Counted from the stretch's first letter, positions 17,094-27,168 are shown. The stretch: DNA of 64,000 nucleotides from Desulfobacter postgatei 2ac9 (GCF_000233695.2 NZ_CM001488.1:3815093-3879092), one strand, 5' to 3'. Numbers and translations: made by a program. Notes: generated by a model not told the origin, from the sequence alone.

Positions 17094-18205
17094 ATGCCCA
17101 GATAAAAGTAAATTATGGAAAAAACACCGTCAAACACGGCAATTAAAATGATGGAGGATACCACGGCCCTTGTGGTGGCATCGCCCACGGCAGAAGGTCC
17201 CCTCAATGTCTGATACCCCCGGATGCAACCGGTGGCGGCAATGAGAAGCCCGAATACAAAACATTTGACAAGGCCGCCGGCAAGGTCTCCCCAGGAGACA
17301 AATCCCACCACTTGATTATAGTAGCTAATTGGCGGATAACCAAATGAAAGAATGACAACCATGCCGCCGATGATGCCCACAAAATTGGAAAATACGGTTA
17401 AAAGCGGCGTGATCAGGGTGGCGGCAATGACCCGCGGCACAATCAGAAACCTGACCGGCTCCATGCCCATGACCGTAAGCGCGTCAATTTCTTCGTTGAT
17501 TTTCATGGTGCCGATTTCCGCAGCAAAGGCGGATGCGGACCGGCCGGCCAGCACAATGGCGGTCATCAGCGGTCCCAATTCCCTGACCATGGCTATGCCG
17601 ATGAGGTTGGCCACATATATTTCCATGCCGAACATCCTCATGGGAATAGCGGCCTGGAAGGCCATGACCAGGCCCACGATGAATGAGATCAGCGCCACAA
17701 TGGGCAGCGCGTTGACCCCGGAACGTTCCGCCACCATCCATGTGTCGGCCCAGCGGATGCTGCCGGGATTTTTTACGCAGGAAAACAGGGCTGCCGTGAT
17801 CTCTCCAACCATGGTGATGAATACTTTAGCGTCTTTAAGGGAAGCAACCAGATCTTCACCGGTCTTTTCAATGTACGAACTCTTTGGCGGCGGGGATGAT
17901 GTCTCGTTTTTTGATTTCCCGGCCAGTTCCATAAGGGGGGCAAACTCTTTTTTGACCCCGGTCACGAAGCTGGATTGTTCTGACGGCGTGCTGCCTGCCA
18001 GGCGGCTTAAATGGGAGATAAAGGTGGCGCCGGCCATGTCCATGTACTCAACGGATTCAAGGTCTATCCGGATTTTCCCCTGTCCTGATTTTTTAACCGT
18101 TTTAACGGCGGTGTCCCATAACCGGGCCACGCCCGGGACATCCAGCCGTCCGGAAAAAAGCATTGACGTTGTCTGGCTTACGGTTTCAATGTTCAGCGCG
18201 GCCAA
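17090..18205 (-). CDS. mlaE: STAS-MlaE fusion permease
   Basis: A 371-residue fusion. Residues 1 to about 110 form a STAS domain (IDLESVEYMDMAGATFISHLSRLAG), homologous to the separate MlaB. Residues about 135-371 form the MlaE permease with VALISFIVGLVMAFQAAIP, MVRELGPLMTAIVLAGRSASAFAAEIGTM and a last hydrophobic segment. Start is a TTG at 18205 preceded by agagga. Fusion of the STAS regulator with the permease is common outside Enterobacteria. It heads the operon with mlaF, mlaD and a lipoprotein. Confidence 0.9.
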   Translation of the reverse strand: MAALNIETVSQTTSMLFSGRLDVPGVARLWDTAVKTVKKSGQGKIRIDLESVEYMDMAGATFISHLSRLAGSTPSEQSSFVTGVKKEFAPLMELAGKSKNETSSPPPKSSYIEKTGEDLVASLKDAKVFITMVGEITAALFSCVKNPGSIRWADTWMVAERSGVNALPIVALISFIVGLVMAFQAAIPMRMFGMEIYVANLIGIAMVRELGPLMTAIVLAGRSASAFAAEIGTMKINEEIDALTVMGMEPVRFLIVPRVIAATLITPLLTVFSNFVGIIGGMVVILSFGYPPISYYNQVVGFVSWGDLAGGLVKCFVFGLLIAATGCIRGYQTLRGPSAVGDATTRAVVSSIILIAVFDGVFSIIYFYLGI

Positions 18206-18322
18206 AATATCCTCTTGTCCGTTAAATGATTTTTTTTATGTCCCTTTTTGGAGCAGCAAGTTTTACAGCTTGGGGATTAAATCATATTTGTATCAGGGAA
18301 TCAAGCTGTTCTGGGGCAGCAA

Positions 18323-19309
18323 TCAACTGATCCGAACATCAGGATTACGACTGCGGATGACAGCCAATGCCAAAAGTGCCACCCTGGTTGAATTCTTGAC
18401 CGCCTCTTGGTAATGGTGGTCAAATGTATTCGTCCGCCGATTATTGATAGTTGTGCAGATTGAGCCGGCCCAGTACCCGAGCGCGCCAAGAAAGTGGATC
18501 AGGAAGCTGGTTTCCATCTCCATGTTTTCTATACGTTGCCCACCCAGCATCGGATCGTATTCGGCAAAGGCGCTCTCTATTTCTGGAATAGCAGGCTTCA
18601 CTCGACCGATGTCACGGCCCTGGGGGGCGTAAAAACCACTGGTTGAGACCGTCAATCCGAGCTTGGCCGGTACGCCGAGACTCGCCGAACCCTCCAATAG
18701 TGCATCGACAATGGTCGGCTCAGCCCGGGAGACATATGGGTGGATTTTTCCGTGAAATCGAGATCCTATGCTCATAGCGTTTCTGACAATATGGCCGAGG
18801 TCCTGTTCGAGTCGCTCGCAGATCTGGTCCGGATAGGGTGCCTCATAGAACAAACCTGTATTGTCCATACCAATTGCATAAGAGGTGATGATTGGGGTCC
18901 CGATCTTTGTTGATGCCTGGAGCCCACCAGAAGTGCCTACTCTTAGGATATGAAGCCTTGGAAAATCGAGCTTGCGCGTTCGTGTCTCGAAATTAATTTC
19001 GTTCAGCGCAACCAGCTCATTGACAACGATCTCCAGGGAAGGCGTTCCCATGCCAGCAGTCGTTACGGTGGTTCTGACCGGCGAAATGATCGTTGCCCGT
19101 CCTCCTGTGATTTCTGAGGTTCCGGTTACAGTCACGATTCCCCGGTGCTCGCGCTCAACCTCTATATCACGCAGGAGTGTTGAACCAATGAACTCGGCGC
19201 GTCCGGGATCCCCCACCAATAAGATATTGGGAGCCATTTGCTCCGGTTTGATCTGAAGGTGGTAAATTCGCCCATTCTCATCAATCGGCAAATCTGCTGA
19301 TGTCATCAC
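18323..19309 (-). CDS. Nucleoside phosphorylase (uridine phosphorylase-like)
   Basis: A 328-residue enzyme of the PNP_UDP_1 superfamily that splits nucleosides with phosphate. Motifs: ILLVGDPGRAEFIGS, TVTTAGMGTPSLEIVVNEL, ILRVGTSGGLQ and IENMEMETSFLIHFLGALG, the last holding the conserved Met-Glu of the ribose-binding site. It is longer than E. coli Udp (253 residues), as in a subgroup of larger phosphorylases. The exact nucleobase cannot be assigned. Gene is isolated; the 3' end is followed by the mlaE upstream region. Confidence 0.85.
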   Translation of the reverse strand: MMTSADLPIDENGRIYHLQIKPEQMAPNILLVGDPGRAEFIGSTLLRDIEVEREHRGIVTVTGTSEITGGRATIISPVRTTVTTAGMGTPSLEIVVNELVALNEINFETRTRKLDFPRLHILRVGTSGGLQASTKIGTPIITSYAIGMDNTGLFYEAPYPDQICERLEQDLGHIVRNAMSIGSRFHGKIHPYVSRAEPTIVDALLEGSASLGVPAKLGLTVSTSGFYAPQGRDIGRVKPAIPEIESAFAEYDPMLGGQRIENMEMETSFLIHFLGALGYWAGSICTTINNRRTNTFDHHYQEAVKNSTRVALLALAVIRSRNPDVRIS

Positions 19310-19312
19310 AGG

Positions 19313-19480
19313 TCATTTCCAATCATTTTTTATACCATTGTTTTCAACTTTATCCGTTAACAGGCCGACAGCCCTCATTTTTTCGAGAAGATGATCCCGA
19401 TGCGAACCCGGCCAATAGACCTGACTGCACCGGGGGCAGCGTAAAAAAAAGACAACGCACCCTTAAGTCCGAAAAAAGAG
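19313..19480 (-). pseudogene. C-terminal remnant of a Mut7-C RNase-domain protein
   Basis: Reading the minus strand gives VVFFLRCPRCSQVYWPGSH, then RDHLLEKMRAVGLLTDK and a stop at 19313. The CxxC...YWPGSH zinc-ribbon end is diagnostic for Mut7-C (DUF82) proteins. An in-frame stop precedes this segment and the catalytic PIN-like part is absent or scrambled. A short piece upstream (frame shifted) may be its decayed continuation. Confidence 0.55.
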
Positions 19481-19927
19481 AGGGTTTCCATCAGCTGTGC
19501 ATAAGGCTTTTGAGCGTGTATCCGTGGGGCAAATGTGATTTTTCTTCAATTCTATGATCAGCATTTCATCTCCTGGGCTTACGCTGTCAGTATTGACCCC
19601 ATCTTACCATATAATTTTCTTAGATTTATTGCTTTTTTGTATTTCTTTGTGTAACGTGGAAAAGATTCAACCGTTTATGCGGAACTTTACATGGGGAAGA
19701 TTTGTAAATGATACCGATCGTATTCATGATATTTTCATCAGATTGCAGTCGGTTCATGAATTGCCAAAAAAAGCGTTCCAAATTTAATTGATGGGGTATC
19801 AATTGCTAACCCTCCCAGGATAGCGGATAAGCTTCTTGGTGAAAATACAAAAATATTAAGTTATTAATGGTTTTTGATTCATCGACAGCGGGCATTACAG
19901 TTGCGATGATGTTGTGGTTGTCTAAAT
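19481..19927 (+). other. Intergenic region before the TRIC channel gene
   Basis: 447 bp, AT-rich, without a gene I can support. A 77-codon frame at 19554-19787 lacks a ribosome binding site and has no recognisable motif. The region should hold the promoter for the gene at 19928. Confidence 0.4.
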
Positions 19928-20536
19928 ATGACGGACGTATTAATCATATTGTTTGATTACTCAGGCACATTTGCTTTTTCAGTTTCCGGAGCCCTGGCTG
20001 CGGCTGAAAAAAAGCTTGATTTATTTGGCGCTTTGTTTCTCGGGTTTGTAACTGCTATTGGTGGCGGAACTACGCGTGATATGATGATTGGTAACACGCC
20101 TGTTTCATGGCTGCAGGATCCTGTTTATTTTTATCTTATTGTTGCCGCTGTTGCGCTTACGTTTTTATTTACCAATACAATATTACGGTTTCCCAAAGCA
20201 CTTTTCTTGTTTGATACGATTGGCATCAGTGTGTTTACTATTATCGGTATTCAAAAGGGATTACATGCGGGTATTCATCCGCCACTTGCCGTTATGATGG
20301 GTATTTTGACAGCCGTTATGGGCGGAATTATCCGTGATGTGCTTTGTAATGAAATTCCTCTGATTTTTCATAGGGAAATATATGCTACAGCTTGTTTGGC
20401 CGGTGGTGTTTTCTTTGTGCTTTTTGTGTTCCTGAATATGCCTGAATCTTTTACTGCGCTAATAGCCGCTGGTGTTATCTTTACAATCCGCTCCCTGAGT
20501 GTCCGAAAAGGTTGGGCATTGCCACGGTTTAAGTGA
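19928..20536 (+). CDS. TRIC-family cation channel (YicG/UPF0126-type)
   Basis: A 202-residue membrane protein with seven predicted helices arranged as two three-helix repeats. Each repeat carries a glycine-rich kinked segment: FGALFLGFVTAIGGGTTRDM and GILTAVMGGIIRDVL. The GGGxxRD and GGxxRD motifs are hallmarks of prokaryotic TRIC channels, which form trimers conducting K+. It is monocistronic and followed by a bidirectional terminator. Confidence 0.9.
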   Translation: MTDVLIILFDYSGTFAFSVSGALAAAEKKLDLFGALFLGFVTAIGGGTTRDMMIGNTPVSWLQDPVYFYLIVAAVALTFLFTNTILRFPKALFLFDTIGISVFTIIGIQKGLHAGIHPPLAVMMGILTAVMGGIIRDVLCNEIPLIFHREIYATACLAGGVFFVLFVFLNMPESFTALIAAGVIFTIRSLSVRKGWALPRFK

Positions 20537-20577
20537 TTTAGAAATTCCAGATAATTCCAGATTGCTCACAGACACAA

Positions 20578-20611
20578 TAATCCGGCTTCCTGTATAGCCG
20601 GATTATCTTTT
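20578..20611. terminator. Bidirectional terminator between the TRIC gene and prmA
   Basis: aatccggct at 20579-20587 pairs perfectly with agccggatt at 20596-20604, followed by atctttt on the plus strand. It ends the TRIC gene and overlaps the stop codon region of the convergent prmA. Confidence 0.75.
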
Positions 20612-21523
20612 ATGACAAACCACCAGCGCCACCCACTCCTCTTGGCTGATTTTTTTGACGCATCTAAGGTTTTGCGCATCCAGGGCTGCGTATATATCCG
20701 GTACTCTCTCCTCAATGATGCCCGAAAGGATGGCGGTTCCGTCCGGGGCCAGGCGCGTCGCTATATCCGGCATGATGGATACGATAACCTGGGCTATGAT
20801 GTTGGCACATATAAGGTCATACCTGATTTCAGGTGTTTTATCCAAAGTTACAGCCCCAAGGGTGACCCCATCAAGTGCAATCGCGTTTTTTTCCAAATTC
20901 TGCTGGGTGATGTCCACGGCCACAGGATCGACATCAATGCCGGTCATGGCCCCGGCCCCAAGCTTTGCGGCGCCGATCATCAGTATGCCCGAACCGCACC
21001 CCACATCCAGCAGGGTTTTACCCGGCTGTACATATTCTTCTAAAAGGGCCAGGCACATGGATGTGGTGGGGTGGGTACCCGTGCCGAATGCCATGCCCGG
21101 GTCAATGTTGATGATGACTTCACCGGGCGCAGGGGTATAGTCCTTCCATTCGGGTTTCACCACAATTTTGCCCGTAATCCGGGTAACGTTGAAATACGCC
21201 TTCCAGGCATGGGCCCAGTCTTTTTCATCCACACTTTCCGATAAAACATCCACCTGGAGATCCATATCCGATAATCCTGCCAGACGTTCCGTGATTTCGG
21301 CAATCATAATATCAGAATCATCCGTGTCCGGCAGATAGCCGATAATACTGTTGTACTCAGGTGTTTTCAGGGTCCGGGTTCCGAAACCCTCATCCGGTTC
21401 GGGGATGGGCACATCGCAAATCACGCCTTTGAGGTTGAATGAAAAAAAAATATGGCAGATCACTTCTTCGGCAAGTTCAATATTGTCTGCATCGAACCGG
21501 GCAATCACTTTTTTGAATTTCAT
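20603..21523 (-). CDS. prmA: Ribosomal protein L11 methyltransferase
   Basis: A 306-residue SAM-dependent enzyme methylating L11. The N-terminal L11-binding part is followed by the class I methyltransferase core with DPGMAFGTGTHPTTSMCL, LLDVGCGSGILMIGAAKLG (SAM loop), MTGIDVDPVAVDI and DLICANIIAQVI (NxxA catalytic loop). Start ATG 21523 fits family length. It is transcribed alone toward the terminator shared with the TRIC gene. Confidence 0.92.
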   Translation of the reverse strand: MKFKKVIARFDADNIELAEEVICHIFFSFNLKGVICDVPIPEPDEGFGTRTLKTPEYNSIIGYLPDTDDSDIMIAEITERLAGLSDMDLQVDVLSESVDEKDWAHAWKAYFNVTRITGKIVVKPEWKDYTPAPGEVIINIDPGMAFGTGTHPTTSMCLALLEEYVQPGKTLLDVGCGSGILMIGAAKLGAGAMTGIDVDPVAVDITQQNLEKNAIALDGVTLGAVTLDKTPEIRYDLICANIIAQVIVSIMPDIATRLAPDGTAILSGIIEERVPDIYAALDAQNLRCVKKISQEEWVALVVCHKR

Positions 21524-21698
21524 GGTATGTTCCGTCTTTTTTGATATTTTGTTGATGGGTGGGCTTGGTTGCTAAGCCCATGGCTGTTATATCAACATTA
21601 TCGTTGACAATCCATACCTGCCTGTCCTAACGGTAAAATATGAGCCAGGCAAACAAGGAAAGAACACTGATGAAAAAAAATATTGAAGGGACAATGGC

Positions 21699-23576
21699 GT
21701 GACGCGACGTAAAACAAGGCATGTAACAAAAGAAACGAAACAGGGTAACTTTCCGGGTATCCGGCTTTTTTTAAGCTCACTTCAGATCCGGTATAAGTTT
21801 CTCCTCAGTTTCGCCCTGATCTTTTTTCTCTCCATGCTTTTGTGCAATCTGTTCATCTATGTCTATGTGCGCCACAATATTGAGGACCGTATTGAAAGTG
21901 AGCTGACCAATACGACAGCCATGATTTACAACCTGGTCAATACCTCTATGAATGTCGCCATTAAAAATCATCTGCGGGCTGTGGCGGAAAAAAATCTGGA
22001 TATACTGACCGCGCTGTACCGGAAAGTTTCGGCCGGCGCCCTTTCCCGGGAAGATGCCCGCAAAAGGGCGGCTGAAGTGATTTTAAGTCAGACCATAGGC
22101 GCCTCGGGCTATCTTTATTGCCTGGACAGCAACGGGGGGGTGGCCGTGCACCCGAGAGCCGAACTCATCGGCACCAACGTGGCTGAACACGCCTTTGTCC
22201 GGCAGATGATGGAAAAAAAGCAGGGATACCTGGAGTATGAATGGAAAAATCCAGATGAAGAAAATCTTCGAGCCAAAGCCCTTTATATGGCCCATTTTGA
22301 ACCCTGGGGCTGGATCATTGCTGTCTCGGCCTACCGGTCTGAATTCATCAGACTTGTCAATGTCCGGGATTTCAGGCAGAGCATCCTCTCTTTAAAATTC
22401 GGGCAAAGCGGTTATGCCTTTGTCTTTGACAGGGAGGGTCGGGCGATCATCCATCCGGTCCTGCAGGATGTTAATATTTTTCAGACGCCTGAACTGCCCG
22501 ATCAATATCTTAAAGACATGATGGAACGCAAAAAGGGCCGGTCTGTTTACTATTGGAAAAATCCCGGGGAGAGCCGGGCCCGCAAAAAATTGGTGATGTT
22601 CAATTATATTCCCGAATACCAGTGGATTGTGGCGTCGTCATCCTACCTGGATGAGCTTTATCAGCCATTGAAAACCATCCGCAATGTATTTATAGGGATC
22701 TCATTGCTCTTTTTCAGTATTATGCTGGCCGTGACCTTTGGCATCAGCCGGACCATTACCACACCGCTTCGCCAGCTCATGACCCGGTTCAGCGCGGCCA
22801 TGGCAGGGGATTACTCTGCCAGAATGGAGAGTCGCTCCGGGGACGAGGTGGGACAGCTTGCCCGGTATTTTAACCGCTTCATGGATCAGCTTGAAGCCAC
22901 CCGGCAGGCGTTAGAGAGGGATATCACCCGGTCTAAAATTCTTGAAAAACAGGTGATGCAGGCCGGGGAGCGGGAACGGATGAACATCGGCCAGGCTCTT
23001 CACGACGATCTTTGCCCCCATCTGATCGGCATTGCAGGGTTGACGGCCGTGATCCGGAAAGATCTTAAATCCCGGCAGGACCCCGCCGCAGATCTTGCCG
23101 GGAAAATGGGCGAACTCATGGAGGATGCCGTGGAAAAGACCCGGCAGCTTGCCAGGGGGCTTTGTCCGGTCCATCTGGTCAGCCATGGATTTCAGTCAGC
23201 TCTGGAAGAGATTGCCGATCAGTTTGCCTACTATTCCGGTATCCGGTTTGAGTGCCGCATGGACGAGGGGGTGGATATCCTGGAAGAGTCCTGTGCCATT
23301 CATCTTTACCATATTGCAAGGGAAGCCGTGAACAACGCGGTTAAACATGCAAAGTGCGACCGCATAAATATTGATTTGAGCCGGGATGCGGCAGATGGGC
23401 AGATCCATTTGAAGGTGACGGACAATGGTACCGGTATTGACCCTGAGCCCTCGGGCCGGGGTATTGGCTTGCAGATTATGGCCTACCGGGCTAAAATTAT
23501 TGATGCGCAGTTCAATATTGATACCGGACCAAAAGGAACACAGATCCATGTCAGTATGCTGCCTGTTGAGAAATAG
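21699..23576 (+). CDS. Double-Cache sensor histidine kinase (NarX/HisKA_3 type)
   Basis: A 625-residue membrane kinase. GTG start after aaggga; membrane helix near residues 30-55; periplasmic region with two Cache-like modules, each with GYLYC/GYAFVFDREG and WIIAVSAY/WIVASSSY strands; second helix near 325-345; HAMP near 345-400; HisKA_3 box MNIGQALHDDLCPHLIGIAG with phosphoacceptor His435; HATPase with NAVKHAK (N box) and DNGTGI. The response regulator follows 57 bp downstream. Cache modules usually sense small organic acids, so a carboxylate signal is plausible. Confidence 0.9.
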   Translation: MTRRKTRHVTKETKQGNFPGIRLFLSSLQIRYKFLLSFALIFFLSMLLCNLFIYVYVRHNIEDRIESELTNTTAMIYNLVNTSMNVAIKNHLRAVAEKNLDILTALYRKVSAGALSREDARKRAAEVILSQTIGASGYLYCLDSNGGVAVHPRAELIGTNVAEHAFVRQMMEKKQGYLEYEWKNPDEENLRAKALYMAHFEPWGWIIAVSAYRSEFIRLVNVRDFRQSILSLKFGQSGYAFVFDREGRAIIHPVLQDVNIFQTPELPDQYLKDMMERKKGRSVYYWKNPGESRARKKLVMFNYIPEYQWIVASSSYLDELYQPLKTIRNVFIGISLLFFSIMLAVTFGISRTITTPLRQLMTRFSAAMAGDYSARMESRSGDEVGQLARYFNRFMDQLEATRQALERDITRSKILEKQVMQAGERERMNIGQALHDDLCPHLIGIAGLTAVIRKDLKSRQDPAADLAGKMGELMEDAVEKTRQLARGLCPVHLVSHGFQSALEEIADQFAYYSGIRFECRMDEGVDILEESCAIHLYHIAREAVNNAVKHAKCDRINIDLSRDAADGQIHLKVTDNGTGIDPEPSGRGIGLQIMAYRAKIIDAQFNIDTGPKGTQIHVSMLPVEK

Positions 23577-23633
23577 CATTTTTGCCCAATTTCTTCGTTG
23601 GATGAAAATGAATAAAACGGAGAATGCCCCGGC

Positions 23634-24299
23634 ATGATTCAGACCCCTCAAAAATCCCAAATTGTCATTGTCGATGACCACCCTGTTTTCTGTCTGGGCA
23701 TGAGCGAATTGATCAGCCGGGAACCGGATCTGACGGTGGTGGCCTGTCCAAATACGGCGGAAAAGGCCCGGCATATTATTGAACAGGATATGCCGGATCT
23801 TATTATTGTTGATATTTCCCTGGCCGAAAGCAACGGCATTGAGCTGGTGGCGGAATTGCGCTGCAAATGCCCGGATCTGCCCATCCTGGTTTTGTCCATG
23901 TATGATGATTCAATGTATGCAGAACGGGCGTTGATGGCCGGTGCCAGGGGATATGTGATGAAACGGCGGGCCATTGTGCAGGTGGTGGAGGCGGTGCGCC
24001 AGGTCCTGTCCGGGCACATCTATGCCAGTGATAAAATTAAGGAAAAACTGCTTAACCGGATAATTTCCAGAAAACCTTCTGCCATGGGGTTCAGTATGGA
24101 GATCCTTACCAACAGGGAAATTGAGGTGTTCCGGCTCATGGGTGAAGGCCTGGACTCAAAGGAAATTGCGGCGAGACTGAATCTGAGCATGAAAACCGTG
24201 GGCACCCACCGGGAAAATATTAAAGAAAAGCTTCATCTCAAACATTACACGGAACTTGTCAAAGCGGCCGTGCACTGGGTTTATGAAATGAAAAAATAG
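23634..24299 (+). CDS. NarL/FixJ-family response regulator
   Basis: A 221-residue protein with a receiver domain (IVDDHPVF acidic pair, phosphoacceptor Asp60 in IIVDISLAES, VLSMYDD, lysine in GYVMKRRA) and a C-terminal LuxR HTH (LTNREIEVFRLMGEGLDSKE, SMKTVGTHRENIKEKL). It pairs with the HisKA_3 kinase just upstream. The next gene on the same strand, an acyl-CoA ligase at 24501, is a possible target but this is inferred from position only. Confidence 0.93.
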   Translation: MIQTPQKSQIVIVDDHPVFCLGMSELISREPDLTVVACPNTAEKARHIIEQDMPDLIIVDISLAESNGIELVAELRCKCPDLPILVLSMYDDSMYAERALMAGARGYVMKRRAIVQVVEAVRQVLSGHIYASDKIKEKLLNRIISRKPSAMGFSMEILTNREIEVFRLMGEGLDSKEIAARLNLSMKTVGTHRENIKEKLHLKHYTELVKAAVHWVYEMKK

Positions 24300-24500
24300 T
24301 AGTGTTAGATCCACTGTCGGGGGCCATTATCCGGTTCATTGTAAGACCTAATGGGAAGTGTTTGTAGGTTTTAAACCTATCCTGATTCAGATTGTCGGCC
24401 ATAAAAATATGAGACCGTTACCGATTGAACGATTAAAAGATTCGTTGTTAATGAGACACGGAAGGCATTTATCAAAATTATTAACAAGGAGAACCCTGCC

Positions 24501-26111
24501 ATGTTGGAAAGAAGTGTTAATTACGAAATTTTAAGCCCCACCAATTTTCTTGATAGAAGCGTAAAAGTCTATCCGGATAAAACCGCAGTCATTTATGGGG
24601 ATAAATCCTTTACCTGGACAGGGTTCCAGGAGCGGGTGTTTCGTTTGGCCAATGGCCTCAAGGCCCTTGGTGTTGGCCCGGGTGACAAGGTCGCCTTCAT
24701 CTGTCCCAATACGCCACCCATGCTGGAAGCCCATTATTCCGTGCCTTTGCTCGGCGCCGCCCTGGTTTCCATCAATATCCGGCTTTCTGCCAATGAAATG
24801 TCCTATATCATCAATCATTCCGACGCCAAAGTGGTGGTGGCGGACAATGAATTCGGTAACATGTTGTCATCGGTCGTACCGGAATTAACCGCAGTGAAGG
24901 CCTTTATCAATATCTGTGACATTGACGATTCAATGCCCCTGGACGGACCGGAATATGAACGTTTTCTGGCCGATAGCCCAACTGATCCGGTTGCTCTTGT
25001 CATTGAAGATGAACGCGAAGTGCTTGCCTTGAATTATACCTCCGGGACCACGGGGCGCCCCAAGGGCGTGATGTACCACCACCGGGGTGCTTATCTCAAC
25101 GCTTTGGGCGAGTTGCTGGAGTTTAAAATCAATCCGGACAGCAAATATCTATGGACCCTGCCCATGTTCCATTGTAACGGATGGTGTTTTACCTGGGGCA
25201 TCACAGCCATGGGGGCCACCCATGTCTGCCTGAGAAAGGTGGATCCCGTTGAGATCTACCGGATTATCGCTGAGGTGGGGGTCACCCATCTGTGTGCTGC
25301 GCCCACCATTCTCATCGGCATGTCCGTTTTTGCCAAGGAAAATAATGTCCGGCTTTCCAACAGCCTGGAGATTATGACCGCCGGTGCACCGCCTGCACCC
25401 ATGGTGATCCAGAATATGGAAAATATCGGGGCCAACATCACCCAGACATATGGTCTGACCGAAGTGTTTGGTCCGCATTCCGTCTGCCAGTGGCAGGACA
25501 AATGGGATGACCTTTCACCCATGGCCAGGGCCGGCATCAAGGCCCGTCAGGGCGTAGCGTATATTGTGGCCGAGCATATGGATGTGGTGGACCCCGAGAC
25601 CATGGAACCGGTGCCAAGGGACGGCACCACCATGGGTGAAATCGTCATGCGGGGAAATAACGTCATGCTCGGGTATTATAAGGATGCCGAAGCCAGCACC
25701 GAGGCCTTCAGGGGCGGGTGGTTCCATTCCGGGGATCTGGCGGTTATGCACCCGGATAATTATGTACAGATCATGGACCGCAAAAAGGACATCATCATCT
25801 CAGGCGGTGAAAATATTTCCACGGTTGAAATCGAAAATGTGCTGTACACCCATCCGGATGTGATGGAAGTGGCTGTAATCTCAGTGCCTGACGAAAAATG
25901 GGGAGAAGTGCCCAAGGCTTTTATTGTACCCCGGGCCGGAACCAATCCGGATCCGGCACAGATTATTGCGTACTGCAAGGAAAAAATGGCCCGCTTTAAA
26001 GCACCCAAGTCCATTGAATTTGGTCCCTTGCCTAAAACCGCCACAGGCAAGCTGCAGAAGTTCAAGCTGCGCGAGAAGGAATGGGAAGGCCACGACCGTA
26101 TGGTCAACTGA
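24501..26111 (+). CDS. Acyl-CoA ligase (AMP-binding)
   Basis: A 536-residue member of the ANL superfamily that activates a carboxylic acid to acyl-CoA via an acyl-adenylate. Visible motifs: YTSGTTGRPKGVMYHHRG (A3, from residue 179), MTAGAPPAPMVI, QTYGLTEVFGP (A5), GWFHSGDLAV (A7), MDRKKDIIISGGENIST (A8) and the catalytic lysine in PKTATGKLQKF (A10). Start ATG follows aaggagaa. Family members use medium or long fatty acids or dicarboxylates; substrate not resolvable here. A sensor pair lies upstream. Confidence 0.92.
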   Translation: MLERSVNYEILSPTNFLDRSVKVYPDKTAVIYGDKSFTWTGFQERVFRLANGLKALGVGPGDKVAFICPNTPPMLEAHYSVPLLGAALVSINIRLSANEMSYIINHSDAKVVVADNEFGNMLSSVVPELTAVKAFINICDIDDSMPLDGPEYERFLADSPTDPVALVIEDEREVLALNYTSGTTGRPKGVMYHHRGAYLNALGELLEFKINPDSKYLWTLPMFHCNGWCFTWGITAMGATHVCLRKVDPVEIYRIIAEVGVTHLCAAPTILIGMSVFAKENNVRLSNSLEIMTAGAPPAPMVIQNMENIGANITQTYGLTEVFGPHSVCQWQDKWDDLSPMARAGIKARQGVAYIVAEHMDVVDPETMEPVPRDGTTMGEIVMRGNNVMLGYYKDAEASTEAFRGGWFHSGDLAVMHPDNYVQIMDRKKDIIISGGENISTVEIENVLYTHPDVMEVAVISVPDEKWGEVPKAFIVPRAGTNPDPAQIIAYCKEKMARFKAPKSIEFGPLPKTATGKLQKFKLREKEWEGHDRMVN

Positions 26112-26285
26112 TTTTCCCGTGATTTTATCAGAACCACTCATGTTTTTTCCTGTCTAACAGTCTCCGAAATATGGTAGATAAGTGCACTGATTTTATACTG
26201 TTTCAGGTTGTTTTTTCAATTTGAAACCGCTTAAATGCTGATTTTCCGGGGAAAATGCCGGGGACATAAAGGAAAGAGTGAACAT

Positions 26286-27152
26286 ATGCACGCCCATGAA
26301 CTGGCCGAAAAGATTTACAGGCTTTTTGCCGCGTTGCGCGATACAAGACCTTTGGTCCATGTGGTGACCAACTTTGTGGTAATGAATCAGACCGCCAATG
26401 CGCTTTTGGCCCTTGGTGCATCACCCATGATGTCCTGGGCAGGTGATGATGCGGCGTATATGTCCGGTGTATCGGACGCCCTTTGCATTAACATCGGCAC
26501 CCCGGTTCCGGAGCGGATTTCAGTCATGAAATCCTTGATGTCCCTTGCCGGGGAGACGGAAAAACCCGTTGTACTGGACCCTGTAGGCGCGGGTGCAGGG
26601 CAATTCCGCACTGATATTGCCCGCGAACTTTGTGCCTTTGCCCCGGCAAAAATCATCCGGGGCAACCCTTCGGAAATCTGCGCCCTTGCTGCAGGCCATT
26701 TATCCACCAAGGGGGTGGACAGCGGGATCTCTCCGGAACAGGCCAGGGCCATTCTGACCGGGCATGGCCGGCCTGACCGAAATGCCGATGCCTTGCCAAA
26801 CGGTGCAAGCGCGCTTCTTGCATCCGCATCTGCCCTCGTGGTCAGCGGGAAAACAGACATGGTGCTGGGGCAGGGTAAAATGGTCAAGATTGCCAACGGA
26901 TCTGAACTTATGGGTGCGGTAACCGGTACCGGCTGCATGCTTTCCGCCATCTGTGCCGCTTTTTATGCCGTGGCTGAAAACGGTTTTGACGCTGCGGTTG
27001 CAGGTGTTGCCGTTACCGGCATTGCCGGGGAACTGGCCGCAGCCCGGGTGGTCGGCCCGGGCTTTTTCCTGCCCCATTTTATAGACCGTTTGTACGCACT
27101 TCGTGAAGCGGATATTCATCAATATCTGAGGGCTCAAGTTCACTGTTTTTGA
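26286..27152 (+). CDS. thiM: Hydroxyethylthiazole kinase (copy 2)
   Basis: A 288-residue ThiM paralogue with VHVVTNFVVMNQTANALLAL, VVLDPVGAGAG, IIRGNPSEICALA and GTGCMLSAI (Cys217, active site). ATG 26286 is preferred over 26235 because ggaaagag lies just upstream and the family starts near this point. It is more canonical than the copy at 2197, has no thi-box-like leader, and is followed after 16 bp by an Nramp-like transporter, which suggests a co-regulated unit. Confidence 0.92.
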   Translation: MHAHELAEKIYRLFAALRDTRPLVHVVTNFVVMNQTANALLALGASPMMSWAGDDAAYMSGVSDALCINIGTPVPERISVMKSLMSLAGETEKPVVLDPVGAGAGQFRTDIARELCAFAPAKIIRGNPSEICALAAGHLSTKGVDSGISPEQARAILTGHGRPDRNADALPNGASALLASASALVVSGKTDMVLGQGKMVKIANGSELMGAVTGTGCMLSAICAAFYAVAENGFDAAVAGVAVTGIAGELAAARVVGPGFFLPHFIDRLYALREADIHQYLRAQVHCF

Positions 27153-27168
27153 TATACGGGAGGCCATT

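Noticed and set aside
19554..19787. 77-codon frame in the gap before the TRIC gene
   Set aside because: No ribosome binding site and no recognisable motif.
26160..26286. Possible TPP riboswitch before thiM copy 2
   Set aside because: No thi-box sequence is visible there, in contrast to the copy at 2197.
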